From: Sporofaciens musculi
GTDB lineage: Bacteria; Bacillota; Clostridia; Lachnospirales; Lachnospiraceae
Direction: 5' to 3'
Assembly (NCBI RefSeq): GCF_009830285.1
Contig: NZ_WUQX01000001.1
Location: 2,790,501 to 2,854,500, forward strand
DNA: 64,000 nucleotides
Shown here: positions 53,829 to 62,247 of the stretch, one piece after another
Layout of the letters: each line of letters begins with the position of its first letter
How positions within the stretch are numbered: the first letter of the stretch is position 1
Notes under the pieces: generated by a model
Told to the model about the DNA's origin: nothing
The model's database searches: none
What the model saw: the letters and a program-made list of their open reading frames with translations, nothing else
Position numbers and translations under genes: made by a program

Positions 53829-53923
53829 GTTTTTTCCTCCTTGTATTTGTTAGTTTTTTTCAGTCTTATATCCATCACTCCAAATGATGAAAAAGTCAAG
53901 CAGTTCTGGTAGGAAACCACAAA

Positions 53924-53964
53924 GGGCAGGAATGATTGTGCTTATTACACAAAAATTCCTGCCC
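53924..53964 (-). terminator. Hairpin between the membrane-protein and DUF262 genes
   Basis: Arms GGGCAGGAAT (53924-53933) and ATTCCTGCCC (53955-53964). On the minus strand it is followed by TTTGTGG, a weak T tract. Confidence 0.5.
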
Positions 53965-54073
53965 GTATTTGTGCTTTATTACAGGGAGCTTGGTATGTAA
54001 GACAGAGTTGCAGAAATGCTTTCCTGAGCTGATACCCCCATAAGGCATATTCCTGTATTCCTAATAAATACCT

Positions 54074-54964
54074 TTATATGTAACGAACAAATTCACCAAA
54101 CGAATCTATAATTGCGCCTAATAAATTATAAATCTCACCGCTCAAAAGATACAGCAGGCACAGCGCACACATCATTAACTGCTTTGACTTCAGCTTGGCA
54201 TAAATACTTATAGGCTCTCGAAAACTAGAAGAACCTATCGAGTTCTCGGCTGACATGACGGCATTACGGGCTTCTATTGATACCAGTATCGGCTTGTCCT
54301 GTGTATTCTCAGGACTATCGTTTCTGGCATCCACCCAACACTGCCATACTGGAATCGTAATATACGCAATATCCATAACAATCGCCATGCCTAAGAACAA
54401 AAACATAAGCCATGCCACAATTCCCAGAATAATACGCATCCATCGAAATACATCTTTTACAAATGACGAGCCGATTACACTTGCAAAGTCTGCCTTGACA
54501 TCCTTCGATAACTGTCTCGTCAGATTGGCTGTAGCCTCGTCACTGTTGGAAATAATATTATATAATCTCGACTTAGATATACTGGATAAATCGCTTTGCT
54601 CAATACCACTCAGAACAATATCCATTACTTCCATTCTCTGGTCTCCATTTAACCTATTATATAACCATGCATTAAACCTGACATTCATAACTATACCGCT
54701 TTCTCCATCTGAAAATTCATTATCTTTGGTATATGATAATATCTTAACATCAGAATCTTCAATACCTGTTTTACTGCTCATCTCATAAACAGTTTTATTA
54801 ATATCCTCACAGGTCGTTTTGATAGTTGACGCTTCTTTACCATTCAGCGAACTCAGTGTAACTGTCGGTCCGCTTACGGCTATATCTCCCTGCATATATG
54901 CATTTGTAGAAAAAAGCAATAACAACATCAGTGTTACAATTATATAATTCCTTATTTTTTTCAT
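54074..54964 (-). CDS. Secreted/membrane protein of the unrecognised element
   Basis: From the ATG at 54964 (AAGGAG upstream) the 296-residue protein has an N-terminal hydrophobic signal or anchor (IIVTLMLLLLFSTNAYM), an extracytoplasmic region of about 130 polar residues, two adjacent membrane helices near 170-205 (ILGIVAWLMFLFLGMAIVMD), a cytoplasmic loop, and a final hydrophobic segment. The layout recalls conjugation or secretion channel components, but no family is recognised. No other transfer gene is nearby. Confidence 0.6.
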   Translation of the reverse strand: MKKIRNYIIVTLMLLLLFSTNAYMQGDIAVSGPTVTLSSLNGKEASTIKTTCEDINKTVYEMSSKTGIEDSDVKILSYTKDNEFSDGESGIVMNVRFNAWLYNRLNGDQRMEVMDIVLSGIEQSDLSSISKSRLYNIISNSDEATANLTRQLSKDVKADFASVIGSSFVKDVFRWMRIILGIVAWLMFLFLGMAIVMDIAYITIPVWQCWVDARNDSPENTQDKPILVSIEARNAVMSAENSIGSSSFREPISIYAKLKSKQLMMCALCLLYLLSGEIYNLLGAIIDSFGEFVRYI

Positions 54965-55043
54965 ATCTTTACACACTCCTTTTCATTCTTCATATGTATC
55001 AGTTGCAGGTAAAGCCAAGACTGATACCCCCATTAATCATTTC

Positions 55044-55850
55044 TTACATTTTTTCTTCTGAATCAGCCAACTCTCTTACATCATAAAACTCTCCTGTAAC
55101 ATATGGATCTGGCTTCATACTATCCAATGTTTCTCTTCCAATACGCTTCTCCATTTCACTCTTGCTGACAAGCTGTAACTTCTTAATGCGTTCTTTTGAA
55201 AACTATTCCAACATCTCTTCCTCTGATATACCATGCTTTCTGAACGCATCTGGAAATTGATGAAAGACTGCCTTCACACGCAACAGGTCTTTATCCTCTT
55301 TTACAGAAAGCACACTATTTACACGTCTCGTCGTGACGCTGATACCCCCGCCTTGAGACAGCTTTCTGATAATATCCTTTACAGAATTGCCTTCTATGGC
55401 ATAACATAGAATCTCCGCTGATACCATGTATCTGTTCAATACATCCTGAGAAATACCTTTCTCCCAAGCCTGTCCTTTCGTCAGAAGAAACAGCTTCTCC
55501 TTGCAATCTCTTAAAATAGCTTCTAGCCGGTTCTTCTCATGTAATTGCTCTTTCAGGCTCTTGTTTGCTTCTTTTAGAGTCTTGTTTGCTTCTTTTAGAG
55601 CCTTATTTTCTTCCTGTATCCTCTCCACTTCGCCTGAAATCCCTTTCACTTCCTGACGAAGTTCATCCATCACTTTATAGACGTCTTCTACTACATCAAT
55701 TACCCCTTCGCTCTTTCTCCAGTCAACTGAAGCCAGAAGCCCTCGTACAAGCCCACATCTCTCCTTTTCTGATTCCAGTGACTTTTTCAACTCTTCATTT
55801 TCCCTCTGTAAACGCTTCAGCGCATACGTGTCGTTTACTGTTCCTCGCAT
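55044..55850 (-). pseudogene. Coiled-coil protein with HTH-like C-terminus, interrupted by an in-frame TAG
   Basis: From ATG 55850 the frame encodes a long coiled coil (NEELKKSLESEKERC, then LKEANKTLKEANKSLKEQ with a near-perfect LKEAN repeat) and a possible HTH (IEGNSVKDIIRKLSQGG, TTRRVNSVLS). After MLE it meets TAG at 55203-55205 and continues in frame with FSKERIKKLQLVSKSEMEKR to a TAA at 55044. The continuation has coding character, so the TAG probably truncates a longer protein of 268 residues. The role is unknown; it could be a DNA-bridging or plasmid-partition-like protein. Confidence 0.6.
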
Positions 55851-55869
55851 AACAACTGCTCCTCGTATA

Positions 55870-56287
55870 ATAAGTTTGTAAGCAAGAAAAACTGCTTACA
55901 GACTTATTCTTTTTGATTAGACAGAAGGATAATTCTAAACATCCTTTCCGAAGATTCTTCTTCAATCACGCTGGTTCATCCATTCTCTGTCTATTGGTTA
56001 ATAAGTTACTTTATAGTCATGGTCCCAGATGTTACAATAAGTTCCATAAGAATTGTAGCTATGGTCATTGCTTCATCGCTCCTGCAAAGCGTTTGCTATT
56101 GCCAAGAAAGCATGCAACCCTAATACTGCGCTAAGACTTATTACACAAATGCTGCATCCTGGTATCTAGCCACCAGCAGGGTATTTCTTCCAGGTAATGC
56201 TCATAACGCGAGGTTTAGGCCGGCGTAGTGGTCTGGGATAACCCATGATTACTCTTCTTCACTTTTATTGAAAGGTGGTGATGATCC
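55870..56287 (+). ncRNA. Noncoding left end of IS110 element; candidate bridge RNA region
   Basis: About 420 bp upstream of the IS110 transposase have no coding frame. In IS110/IS621-type elements this end encodes the bridge RNA that pairs with donor and target DNA. A possible stem-loop lies near 56155-56200 (CCTGG...CCAGG around CCACCAGCAGGG). The exact RNA boundaries and loops cannot be fixed by eye. Confidence 0.35.
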
Positions 56288-57568
56288 GTGAAAGAACATA
56301 TTGATTACCTCTCAACACTGTTTGTTGGGATTGATATTGCATCCCGTGTTCATGTTATCTCTGCACTTGATTTCAACGAGGAATTCTACATCAGGATGAA
56401 ATCTGTAGAAAACACTCAGGAAGGTGCAGCTTTTATTGAACAGATGATTTCTGATGTATTAAAACACAACCATCAGTTCAAATACGTTATGATCGGTATG
56501 GAAGCTACTGGTTTCTATGGTGTCCATCTGGCGAATTATCTTTCTGCCAGTGACCTGCTTGCTCCATTCTCTGTCAGAGTTTACTGTCTCAATCCGAAAG
56601 AAGTTAAGAACTACAAAAAGTCCTTTAACGATATCGGAAAAAATGATGGCATTGACTCTTATGTGATTGCCGATTTTGCCCGTGTGGGACGTATTGCAAT
56701 CAAACCCTGGCGTGGCTCCCAATACCTTGCCTTACAGCGTCTTACCAGACACCGTATGCACATCACTGAATGTATCGCAAGAGAAAAGACTTACATGCTT
56801 AACAACATTTATCTCAAGTTCAGTGAATACGCATTACTCCGTGATGGGCAGCATCCATTCGCAAACAAATATGGTGCTACAGCCGAAGCCATTCTTACCG
56901 AGTACACAACGAATGAAGATATCGCAAAATCATCCGTAGAAGACCTCGTTGCTTTTATTAACTCCAAGAGCAAAGGCCGTATTGCTGATCCGGAAGAAAC
57001 AGCAAAAATCTTACAGGCTGCAGCCCGCAACTCATACCGGCTTGATAAATGCCTCTATGAGCCGCTTACTATCTCAATCGCTTCTTCCTTTAACTGTATC
57101 AGTTCCTTTGAAAGAGAACTCAAAGCGATTGATAAAGCAGTCCTTCAAACAGTTCAGGGACTAAACCCTGACGAGTACACTGTACTGAATTCCATTCCTG
57201 GGATTGGTAAAGTTTATTCAGCCGGTATCTTGGCCGAAATGGGTTCCATTAAGGCTTTTCCTAATGCCAATGCCCTCGCAAAATACTGTGGTATCGTTTG
57301 GAACGATAATGACTCTGGCGATTTCGTAGCCGAAGACAAACACATGAGCAAAGCTGGCAACAGATATCTGCGCTACTACATCATAGAAGCTGCCGGAAGT
57401 GTTATAAGACACTGTCCTGAATACAAAGCTTTCTATGACAAAAAATATGCTGAGACAAGAAACCATCAGCATAAACGAGCACTCGCGTTGACTTCCCGTA
57501 AATTTATACGTCTGCTCTTTGGTCTGCTGGACAAGGGCCAACTCTACTCTCCGGAAAAGAGTAGGTAA
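56288..57568 (+). CDS. IS110-family transposase
   Basis: 426 residues. The N-terminal DEDD (RuvC-like) domain has LFVGIDIASRVHVISALD, GMEATGFYGVHLANYL and SFNDIGKNDGIDSYVIADFAR. The C-terminal Tnp domain has LNSIPGIGKVYSAGILAEMG, AKYCGIVWND, the serine region KHMSKAGNRYLRYY, and a helical tail. It appears intact. It is plus-strand, opposite to the host element's genes, and separates the coiled-coil gene from the double-HTH gene. Confidence 0.92.
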   Translation: MKEHIDYLSTLFVGIDIASRVHVISALDFNEEFYIRMKSVENTQEGAAFIEQMISDVLKHNHQFKYVMIGMEATGFYGVHLANYLSASDLLAPFSVRVYCLNPKEVKNYKKSFNDIGKNDGIDSYVIADFARVGRIAIKPWRGSQYLALQRLTRHRMHITECIAREKTYMLNNIYLKFSEYALLRDGQHPFANKYGATAEAILTEYTTNEDIAKSSVEDLVAFINSKSKGRIADPEETAKILQAAARNSYRLDKCLYEPLTISIASSFNCISSFERELKAIDKAVLQTVQGLNPDEYTVLNSIPGIGKVYSAGILAEMGSIKAFPNANALAKYCGIVWNDNDSGDFVAEDKHMSKAGNRYLRYYIIEAAGSVIRHCPEYKAFYDKKYAETRNHQHKRALALTSRKFIRLLFGLLDKGQLYSPEKSR

Positions 57569-57594
57569 TCCATACTGCATATCGAACTTACGTT

Positions 57595-57619
57595 CTTAAT
57601 AGACCGTAGGTCTATTAAG
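57595..57619. terminator. Hairpin after the IS110 transposase
   Basis: Arms CTTAATAGACC (57595-57605) and GGTCTATTAAG (57609-57619), 11-bp perfect stem with 3-nt loop, followed at distance by CCTTTT. Confidence 0.6.
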
Positions 57620-57768
57620 GTTACCCTTTTCCAAGAAAATCTTTTTCATTTTCCTCTTGACATATTACCAAATTGCTTTCTCGATACCCCCACTACCTAA
57701 TCGTGATACATCCAAACCTGCGTCTCCCTACTCTTAATACAAAGGAATATCTCTGGAATCTTGACACC

Positions 57769-58143
57769 TTATACATTCTCTTCGTTCTCATCTAACTCAC
57801 CTCGCATTTTATTTAACAGCGCCTCTACTTCATCTACTGAAAACAGCCTTGTACCTCCTGCCGTCTTGGTATAGCTTAAATATCCTCTGTCCGCCCAGCT
57901 TGCTATCGTTGTAACTGGCACGTCAAACAGTCCTGCCACTTCGCCTATCTTCAAGCTTTCTTTCGTATCCTTGGTCTGCCTTCGTTTCTGTGCATATTCC
58001 TCCAAGTCCTGTTCGCGGAAATAATGTACTCCGCCGGGGTTTCTGACATACTTTATCTCTCCTCTGTGTGCGCTGTCCCTCAACTCCATAGTCGTGATAC
58101 CTAATCTCCTTGCTGCATCGCCAATCTTAATCATGCCTAACAT
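57769..58143 (-). CDS. Protein with two tandem MerR/excisionase-type HTH domains
   Basis: From ATG 58143 (AGGTGG upstream), 124 residues contain two homologous DNA-binding units. The first reads IKIGDAARRLGITTMELRDSAHRGEIKYVRNPGGVHYF. The second reads LKIGEVAGLFDVPVTTIASWADRGYLSYTKTAGGTRLF. Each has the MerR-type helix-turn-helix plus wing G-G-x-x-x-F. Such a monomer could recognise an asymmetric DNA site, which makes it the best local candidate for binding the GATACCCCCA motif; two copies of the motif lie just upstream of the gene. That link is inference. Confidence 0.75.
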   Translation of the reverse strand: MLGMIKIGDAARRLGITTMELRDSAHRGEIKYVRNPGGVHYFREQDLEEYAQKRRQTKDTKESLKIGEVAGLFDVPVTTIASWADRGYLSYTKTAGGTRLFSVDEVEALLNKMRGELDENEENV

Positions 58144-58358
58144 AAGCATTTCCACCTTTCGTTTTCTATAGATTGTACGCCTCATTTAAAATCTGATGTT
58201 TTATGTATATCTTAGGGGCGGTATGCAGTGTTTTGCATGTAAGGGAAAATTCCTCAACCGATACCCCCATGTCAGGGCAGAGCCTTGGCTGATACCCCCA
58301 TACTTTGCTCTGCCCTCATTGATACCTGATATACTCATACTGCCATTTCTATAAAATC

Positions 58359-59090
58359 CTAACCTAATTTGTGTCTCCAGTACTTAAGATTTATCCGGCG
58401 CATTTGTACTTCTGTAATGTTACCGAGTATATAATGGTGAATCAGTAAGTCCGTAGTCTCGCTGAAATCATTTTCAATGTCATATACAAAATCTTCAAAC
58501 CCTGTTCCTTTATACAATACTCTGGCAGTATCTCTGTATGCCAGATAGCAGTCTACCTTTGATAGGAAATCAGGACTCTCTACTGAAAACCATGTTCCTG
58601 TATCCATTATACTAAAACCATGCTTCTTCAATTCAGGAATAGCATGTCTTACATTGGATTGTAATAACAGCTTGAAGCGATACCCCCGAACACTATTTTT
58701 CATTCTTACTGCACTAGCACGATTCTTTGCATTCGCATCTTTAGTACAATATCTCAAATTACTCTCCACACAGAAAAATCTGTTGTGGTTGATGTGGTCT
58801 ACTTCCTCCCAACCTTGTACTGGAAGAACATGATTATGTATAGATATATACTTTCTTTTACATACTTGAATACTCGGTACTAACATCTTACTAGTCCTTT
58901 TATTTATCCAAATACTTGGATACCCTATGTTCGCAAATACAGTATTCTCCACAATAAGCGGATACTCAATCTCTTTGTAGACTGCAATCGCAACTGCATA
59001 CTTCTCGCCAGCTTTCACATAATACTTACATTTACCCTCCGTACCAATCTCAACATAACCACGACTCATCAAATCATTTTTCAAACTCAT
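58359..59090 (-). CDS. HNH endonuclease, homing type
   Basis: From ATG 59090 (AAAGGAGAGG upstream), 243 residues. The HNH motif is VDHINHNRFFCVESNLRYCTKDANAKNR, with the His-Asn-His/Asn spacing of phage and intron HNH enzymes. The N-terminal part (YVEIGTEGKCKYYVKAGEKYAVA, YPSIWINKRTSKML) resembles the associated DNA-contact region. It may act as a homing endonuclease of a phage- or plasmid-like element. One motif copy (58679) lies inside the coding sequence. Confidence 0.78.
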   Translation of the reverse strand: MSLKNDLMSRGYVEIGTEGKCKYYVKAGEKYAVAIAVYKEIEYPLIVENTVFANIGYPSIWINKRTSKMLVPSIQVCKRKYISIHNHVLPVQGWEEVDHINHNRFFCVESNLRYCTKDANAKNRASAVRMKNSVRGYRFKLLLQSNVRHAIPELKKHGFSIMDTGTWFSVESPDFLSKVDCYLAYRDTARVLYKGTGFEDFVYDIENDFSETTDLLIHHYILGNITEVQMRRINLKYWRHKLG

Positions 59091-59099
59091 ATTTACCTC

Positions 59100-59525
59100 T
59101 CCTTTCAAATTTACATCTGCCGAAGCAGATAATGATTTATTTAATTTGAAAGAGTATGTATATCTTACATTTCATTGAAAGACATCATAAAACAGTCATA
59201 TACCACATTCCTTGGCACTCCTTAAGAAGGCTGTTATGGATACAAGACGGCGTTGCCGGAACTGATACCCCCATTTCATATTTTGTACTACATATCTCCT
59301 ATACTTTTTGCACCTAATACATCTGACATCTACTACCTGTCAAATTATTTCCCCGTATTTATAGTTTATAGATTACCTTAAATTCTTTGACATTCTATCC
59401 TGTCAGTTATTCATTTAACTGATACCCCCACATACCATACCGCAAGCGTAAATCTTTGAACTGATATCACCATTACTACAAAACAAAAGAGCCTCTTATC
59501 AGATTGATAAAAGACTCTCTCATAC
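59100..59525. other. Gap with two motif copies
   Basis: No gene is visible. Motif copies lie at 59264 and 59421, with a degenerate one (GATATCACCAT) near 59463. A hairpin-like stretch AAGAGCCTCTTATCAGATTG...AAAAGACTCTCT near 59488-59518 may terminate minus-strand transcription. Confidence 0.4.
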
Positions 59526-59864
59526 TCATGTGCAATTTAATACTGGATTAAGAAATAATGAAATCTCTCGTCCATAGTTGTTGCAATGCATCCAGAACTG
59601 GCTTCTTTTATGTGCAACAGTTACCTCTAATCCGTTGGAATGTGATACCCACGCCATACAGAAATATCTCTTTAATATCACATAAAATATACTGTTATTA
59701 TTGATTGATAGGTTAATAGTTGAACACATACATTTTATCTCCTGTTTTTCTGAATCATTGCCAGTGGATGTCCCTAAAGCTTCGTACCAGATACCCCCAG
59801 ATTGGCATTTTACATAACATATCAGGGTAAAATACCAGTGACGAATACTGTTTAAAAAATCCAC
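59526..59864 (-). CDS. Doubtful open frame of 112 codons
   Basis: The frame starts at GTG 59864 with only a weak ATGAGAGA site. Its composition (many Cys, Asn, Tyr) and lack of recognisable motifs leave it doubtful. It contains a GATACCCCC motif copy encoding S-G-G-I. It is retained because it fits between two better genes of the same strand. Confidence 0.25.
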   Translation of the reverse strand: MDFLNSIRHWYFTLICYVKCQSGGIWYEALGTSTGNDSEKQEIKCMCSTINLSINNNSIFYVILKRYFCMAWVSHSNGLEVTVAHKRSQFWMHCNNYGREISLFLNPVLNCT

Positions 59865-59883
59865 TCTCTCATAAGGTTACATA

Positions 59884-60156
59884 CTAACACAGACGTTGAT
59901 TAAGAACATCAGCATTTGTCCCAAAATATGCGCGAAAATAATCTGCTGTCTCAGCAGGAGATATATCTCCATACCCAAACGGCGGACAGATAATTACATC
60001 CATACCTGATAATGACTCCCGTTCCCTGACTGCTTCTTCAAAGGTCAAACAACATGACTTGGGTTCAATGTCTCTTGGAGTTCCATCTGAATCGCGCACC
60101 TTTATCTGCGCAACTACATAACCATCATTACTCTTAAAAATATCATTCAGCTTCAT
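59884..60156 (-). CDS. Small hypothetical protein
   Basis: 90 residues with a convincing GGAAGGGGGAAC site before ATG 60156. Reads MKLNDIFKSNDGYVVAQIKV, then CCLTFEEAVRERESLSGMDVIICPPFGYGDISP. The beta-rich start and helix suggest a small folded domain. No family is recognised. It belongs to the minus-strand series of the motif-marked element. Confidence 0.55.
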   Translation of the reverse strand: MKLNDIFKSNDGYVVAQIKVRDSDGTPRDIEPKSCCLTFEEAVRERESLSGMDVIICPPFGYGDISPAETADYFRAYFGTNADVLNQRLC

Positions 60157-60439
60157 ACCAGTTCCCCCTTCCTACGTGGTTAAATTGCTGTCCATTGTAG
60201 CTCTGCCAACAGAAAGAGTCAAGCGCATTTCTGCTATATATTTCACCGTATGCGCCAGTTCATACAGCAGAGGACGTGATAAACGTATTTGCTTAGGTAG
60301 TTACAGAATGTCCATAAGCATCTAAGCCAATCAGGGCGTGGATGGTGGGTAATCTAAGGGTTTGCAAAAACCTGATACCCCCACTGTTTTTATTCTGCCT
60401 CAATACCTGTTTCGCCTCAATAGAATCTCCAAATCTGCT

Positions 60440-60643
60440 TCAAGTATCTCTCGCAATACATACCTGATATTTTCCCTTCTCAGCACATACAACCTGATTA
60501 AGCAGTTTCTTCCTTCTCTTCAAAGCATACTCGTATGACAGGCTCTCAGGAATGTCAGCGGTGTAACCTGCTGTCTCTGCGGTTAATACTGACGGGATAC
60601 TTCTAATCGTTCTCTTGCAGGTATTGTTGGTCTGAGCTAACAT
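60440..60643 (-). CDS. Small hypothetical protein with duplicated start region
   Basis: From ATG 60643, which has a strong TAAGGAGAG site, 67 residues: MLAQTNNTCKRTIRSIPSVL, then YEYALKRRKKLLNQVVCAEK. A 30-bp direct repeat with one mismatch (60621-60650 and 60717-60746) repeats the first codons exactly 96 bp upstream in the same frame, so an alternative start at 60739 would add 32 residues, but it lacks a good ribosome binding site. Unknown function. Confidence 0.45.
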   Translation of the reverse strand: MLAQTNNTCKRTIRSIPSVLTAETAGYTADIPESLSYEYALKRRKKLLNQVVCAEKGKYQVCIARDT

Positions 60644-60746
60644 ATGCGTCACTCTCCTTAACTTATCTACTATAATTATAAACTCCCTTGTATGCTTCTG
60701 ACTGTCTCTCCTATCGGTACTGTTGGTCTGAGCTAACATATGCGTC

Positions 60747-61494
60747 GCATCCGTAAGTCTTAAAGGTTAAAGTGTATATCTACTGAAATACTCAGCCAAT
60801 ACCCCCATACCTGAATAGCAAAACTTGTTACTACTCGTTATCTTTAGACAATGCCTGCATATACTCTCAGGCGGAAAGACAGAACTCTGCCGGAAGTACC
60901 ACAGCCTCTCTTTACATCCCCGTAGACTCTCGCAGATATTCACACATCTTACGAAGTCATCACATAACTGCCTCTCATATAACTGAATAAGAACTTTATA
61001 TCAACTTTCCATATCTCTTCTAGTAATAAGCCTTATATCCATTCTCATACTTTTCACTTAATCTTTTTAAAAATCAAGGTCTTATAATGAGACACATCTA
61101 GCTTACAGTTACGCCACAGAAAGAATTTTATAAACTGTACCCATTTCAAAATTCTCCACCAAGATTCCCACTGGCTTAAGGTCTTTCTCAAGGCTCTAAA
61201 AAATCTTTCCAGATAATTCACATATCATCCATAAGCAAGGCATAGCTGAATATGTTACATCCCATGTCCGTAAAAGAATATACTCTTTCGGTTACTTTAT
61301 TAATCCAGAAAATAATGAACTGAGCAATTCTATCCCTTATCTCCGGTTAATGAGTTTCTCTTTATCTATTTGGGAATCTTCTTTATAACAGCTCTCAAGA
61401 CACATGCCGTTCTCATCCTTATTATTTACTCTCAAATACAGCCTATCTTTATAGCAAACCTCCCGATTTTAGAGGACTTTCACAGGTTATCACC
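60747..61494. other. Noncoding gap
   Basis: About 750 bp without a convincing gene. It includes the last motif copy at 60798. Sequence is mixed AT-rich with no clear promoter or hairpin recognised. Confidence 0.4.
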
Positions 61495-61815
61495 TGATTT
61501 TCTGCTACATTTTTCCTACCTAATATTCACCTTTTTGCTACGTTTTTCCTCCTTAATACTCACCTTTTTGCTACGTTTTTCCTGCCTAATATTCATCTTT
61601 TTGCTACGTTTTTCCTCCTTAATACTCACCTTTTTGCTACGCTTTTCCTCCTTAATACTCACTTTTTTTGCTACATTTTTTTCCTGGAAAACACATCTTT
61701 TTGCTACGCTTTTCCTCCTTAATACTCACCTTTTTGCTACGCTTTTTCTCTGAAAAACACATCTTTTTGCTACGTTCTTCCTCCTTAACATTCACCTTTT
61801 TGCTACGCTTTCCAA
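61495..61815. repeat. Tandem repeat, ten units of about 33 bp
   Basis: The core TTTTTGCTACG recurs near 61502, 61535, 61568, 61601, 61634, 61669, 61701, 61734, 61768 and 61800. The plain unit adds TTTTCCTCCTTAATACTCAC. Read on the minus strand a regular unit is 11 codons, VSIKEEKRSKK, and includes AAGGAGGA, but some units are 31-35 bp and break the frame. There are no unique spacers, so it is not CRISPR. It may be an iteron or partition array, or a decayed repeat protein. Confidence 0.75.
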
Positions 61816-62247
61816 GCTTAATATACTACCACTGACTACGCATAACACCTTCTCCTGTTCTGAATAACTATACTTCATGCATGGCTTTCACTCTGAGCGT
61901 CTACTCGGATACCTACAATGAATCTTGCTTAATTATCTCTCATATTTCCCATCTTAATTTCACTTTTTAGAACCCCAAAACATGGTATTACATCTTTCCT
62001 ACTAATATCCGCTGACTATTCACTGAGGTTTTTTTACCTCCATCAGTTCAATCCAAAAACGTGAGGTTTCATATAAACCTTGAGTTTCTTTTTTTAAACG
62101 CTGAGGTAAAAATACATCTTTCATAATCGACGGGAGTACTTGGGTAAAAAAAATAGTCAGAATATTCGCGCTATCTTTTAAATCAAGTAAATTTTTAGAA
62201 AATTATAACAAATATATGATATCTCCCGCATAAAAGGAGGAATTTAT
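61816..62247. other. Noncoding gap with short palindromes
   Basis: No gene seen. Around 62020-62115 there are three related short elements: GAGGT-7T-ACCTC, AGGTTT-catat-AAACCT and GAGGTAAAAATAC. These could be operator or origin sequences for the methyltransferase gene that follows. Confidence 0.35.

Larger units (their letters stand above)
50236..60808 (+). repeat. Dispersed, strand-biased GATACCCCC(A/G) motif, about 15 copies
   Basis: Copies start at 50238, 51166, 52731, 54031, 55023, 55341, 57683, 58260, 58291, 58679, 59264, 59421, 59790, 60374 and (as AATACCCCC) 60798. Most read TGATACCCCCAT. All are on the plus strand, opposite to every native gene of the region. Three lie inside coding frames (55341, 58679, 59790) and one overlaps a stop/start junction (52731); the others are intergenic. 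None was noticed elsewhere in the window. The asymmetry and gene-boundary placement resemble phage stoperators, but the function is unknown. Confidence 0.8.

Noticed and set aside
50236..60808. GGGGGTATCA motif as start of MGVS leader peptides or as ribosome binding site
   Set aside because: Residues after MGVS are not conserved between copies, several copies start GTG or lie inside genes, and distances to the next start codon vary from a few to over 200 bases.
61370..61753. Plus-strand frame of 127 codons over the tandem repeat
   Set aside because: It is a by-product of the 33-bp periodicity, giving only a repetitive hydrophobic string with no start signal of quality.
61495..61815. CRISPR array
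   Set aside because: Units are contiguous and similar throughout; there are no unique spacers and no cas genes.
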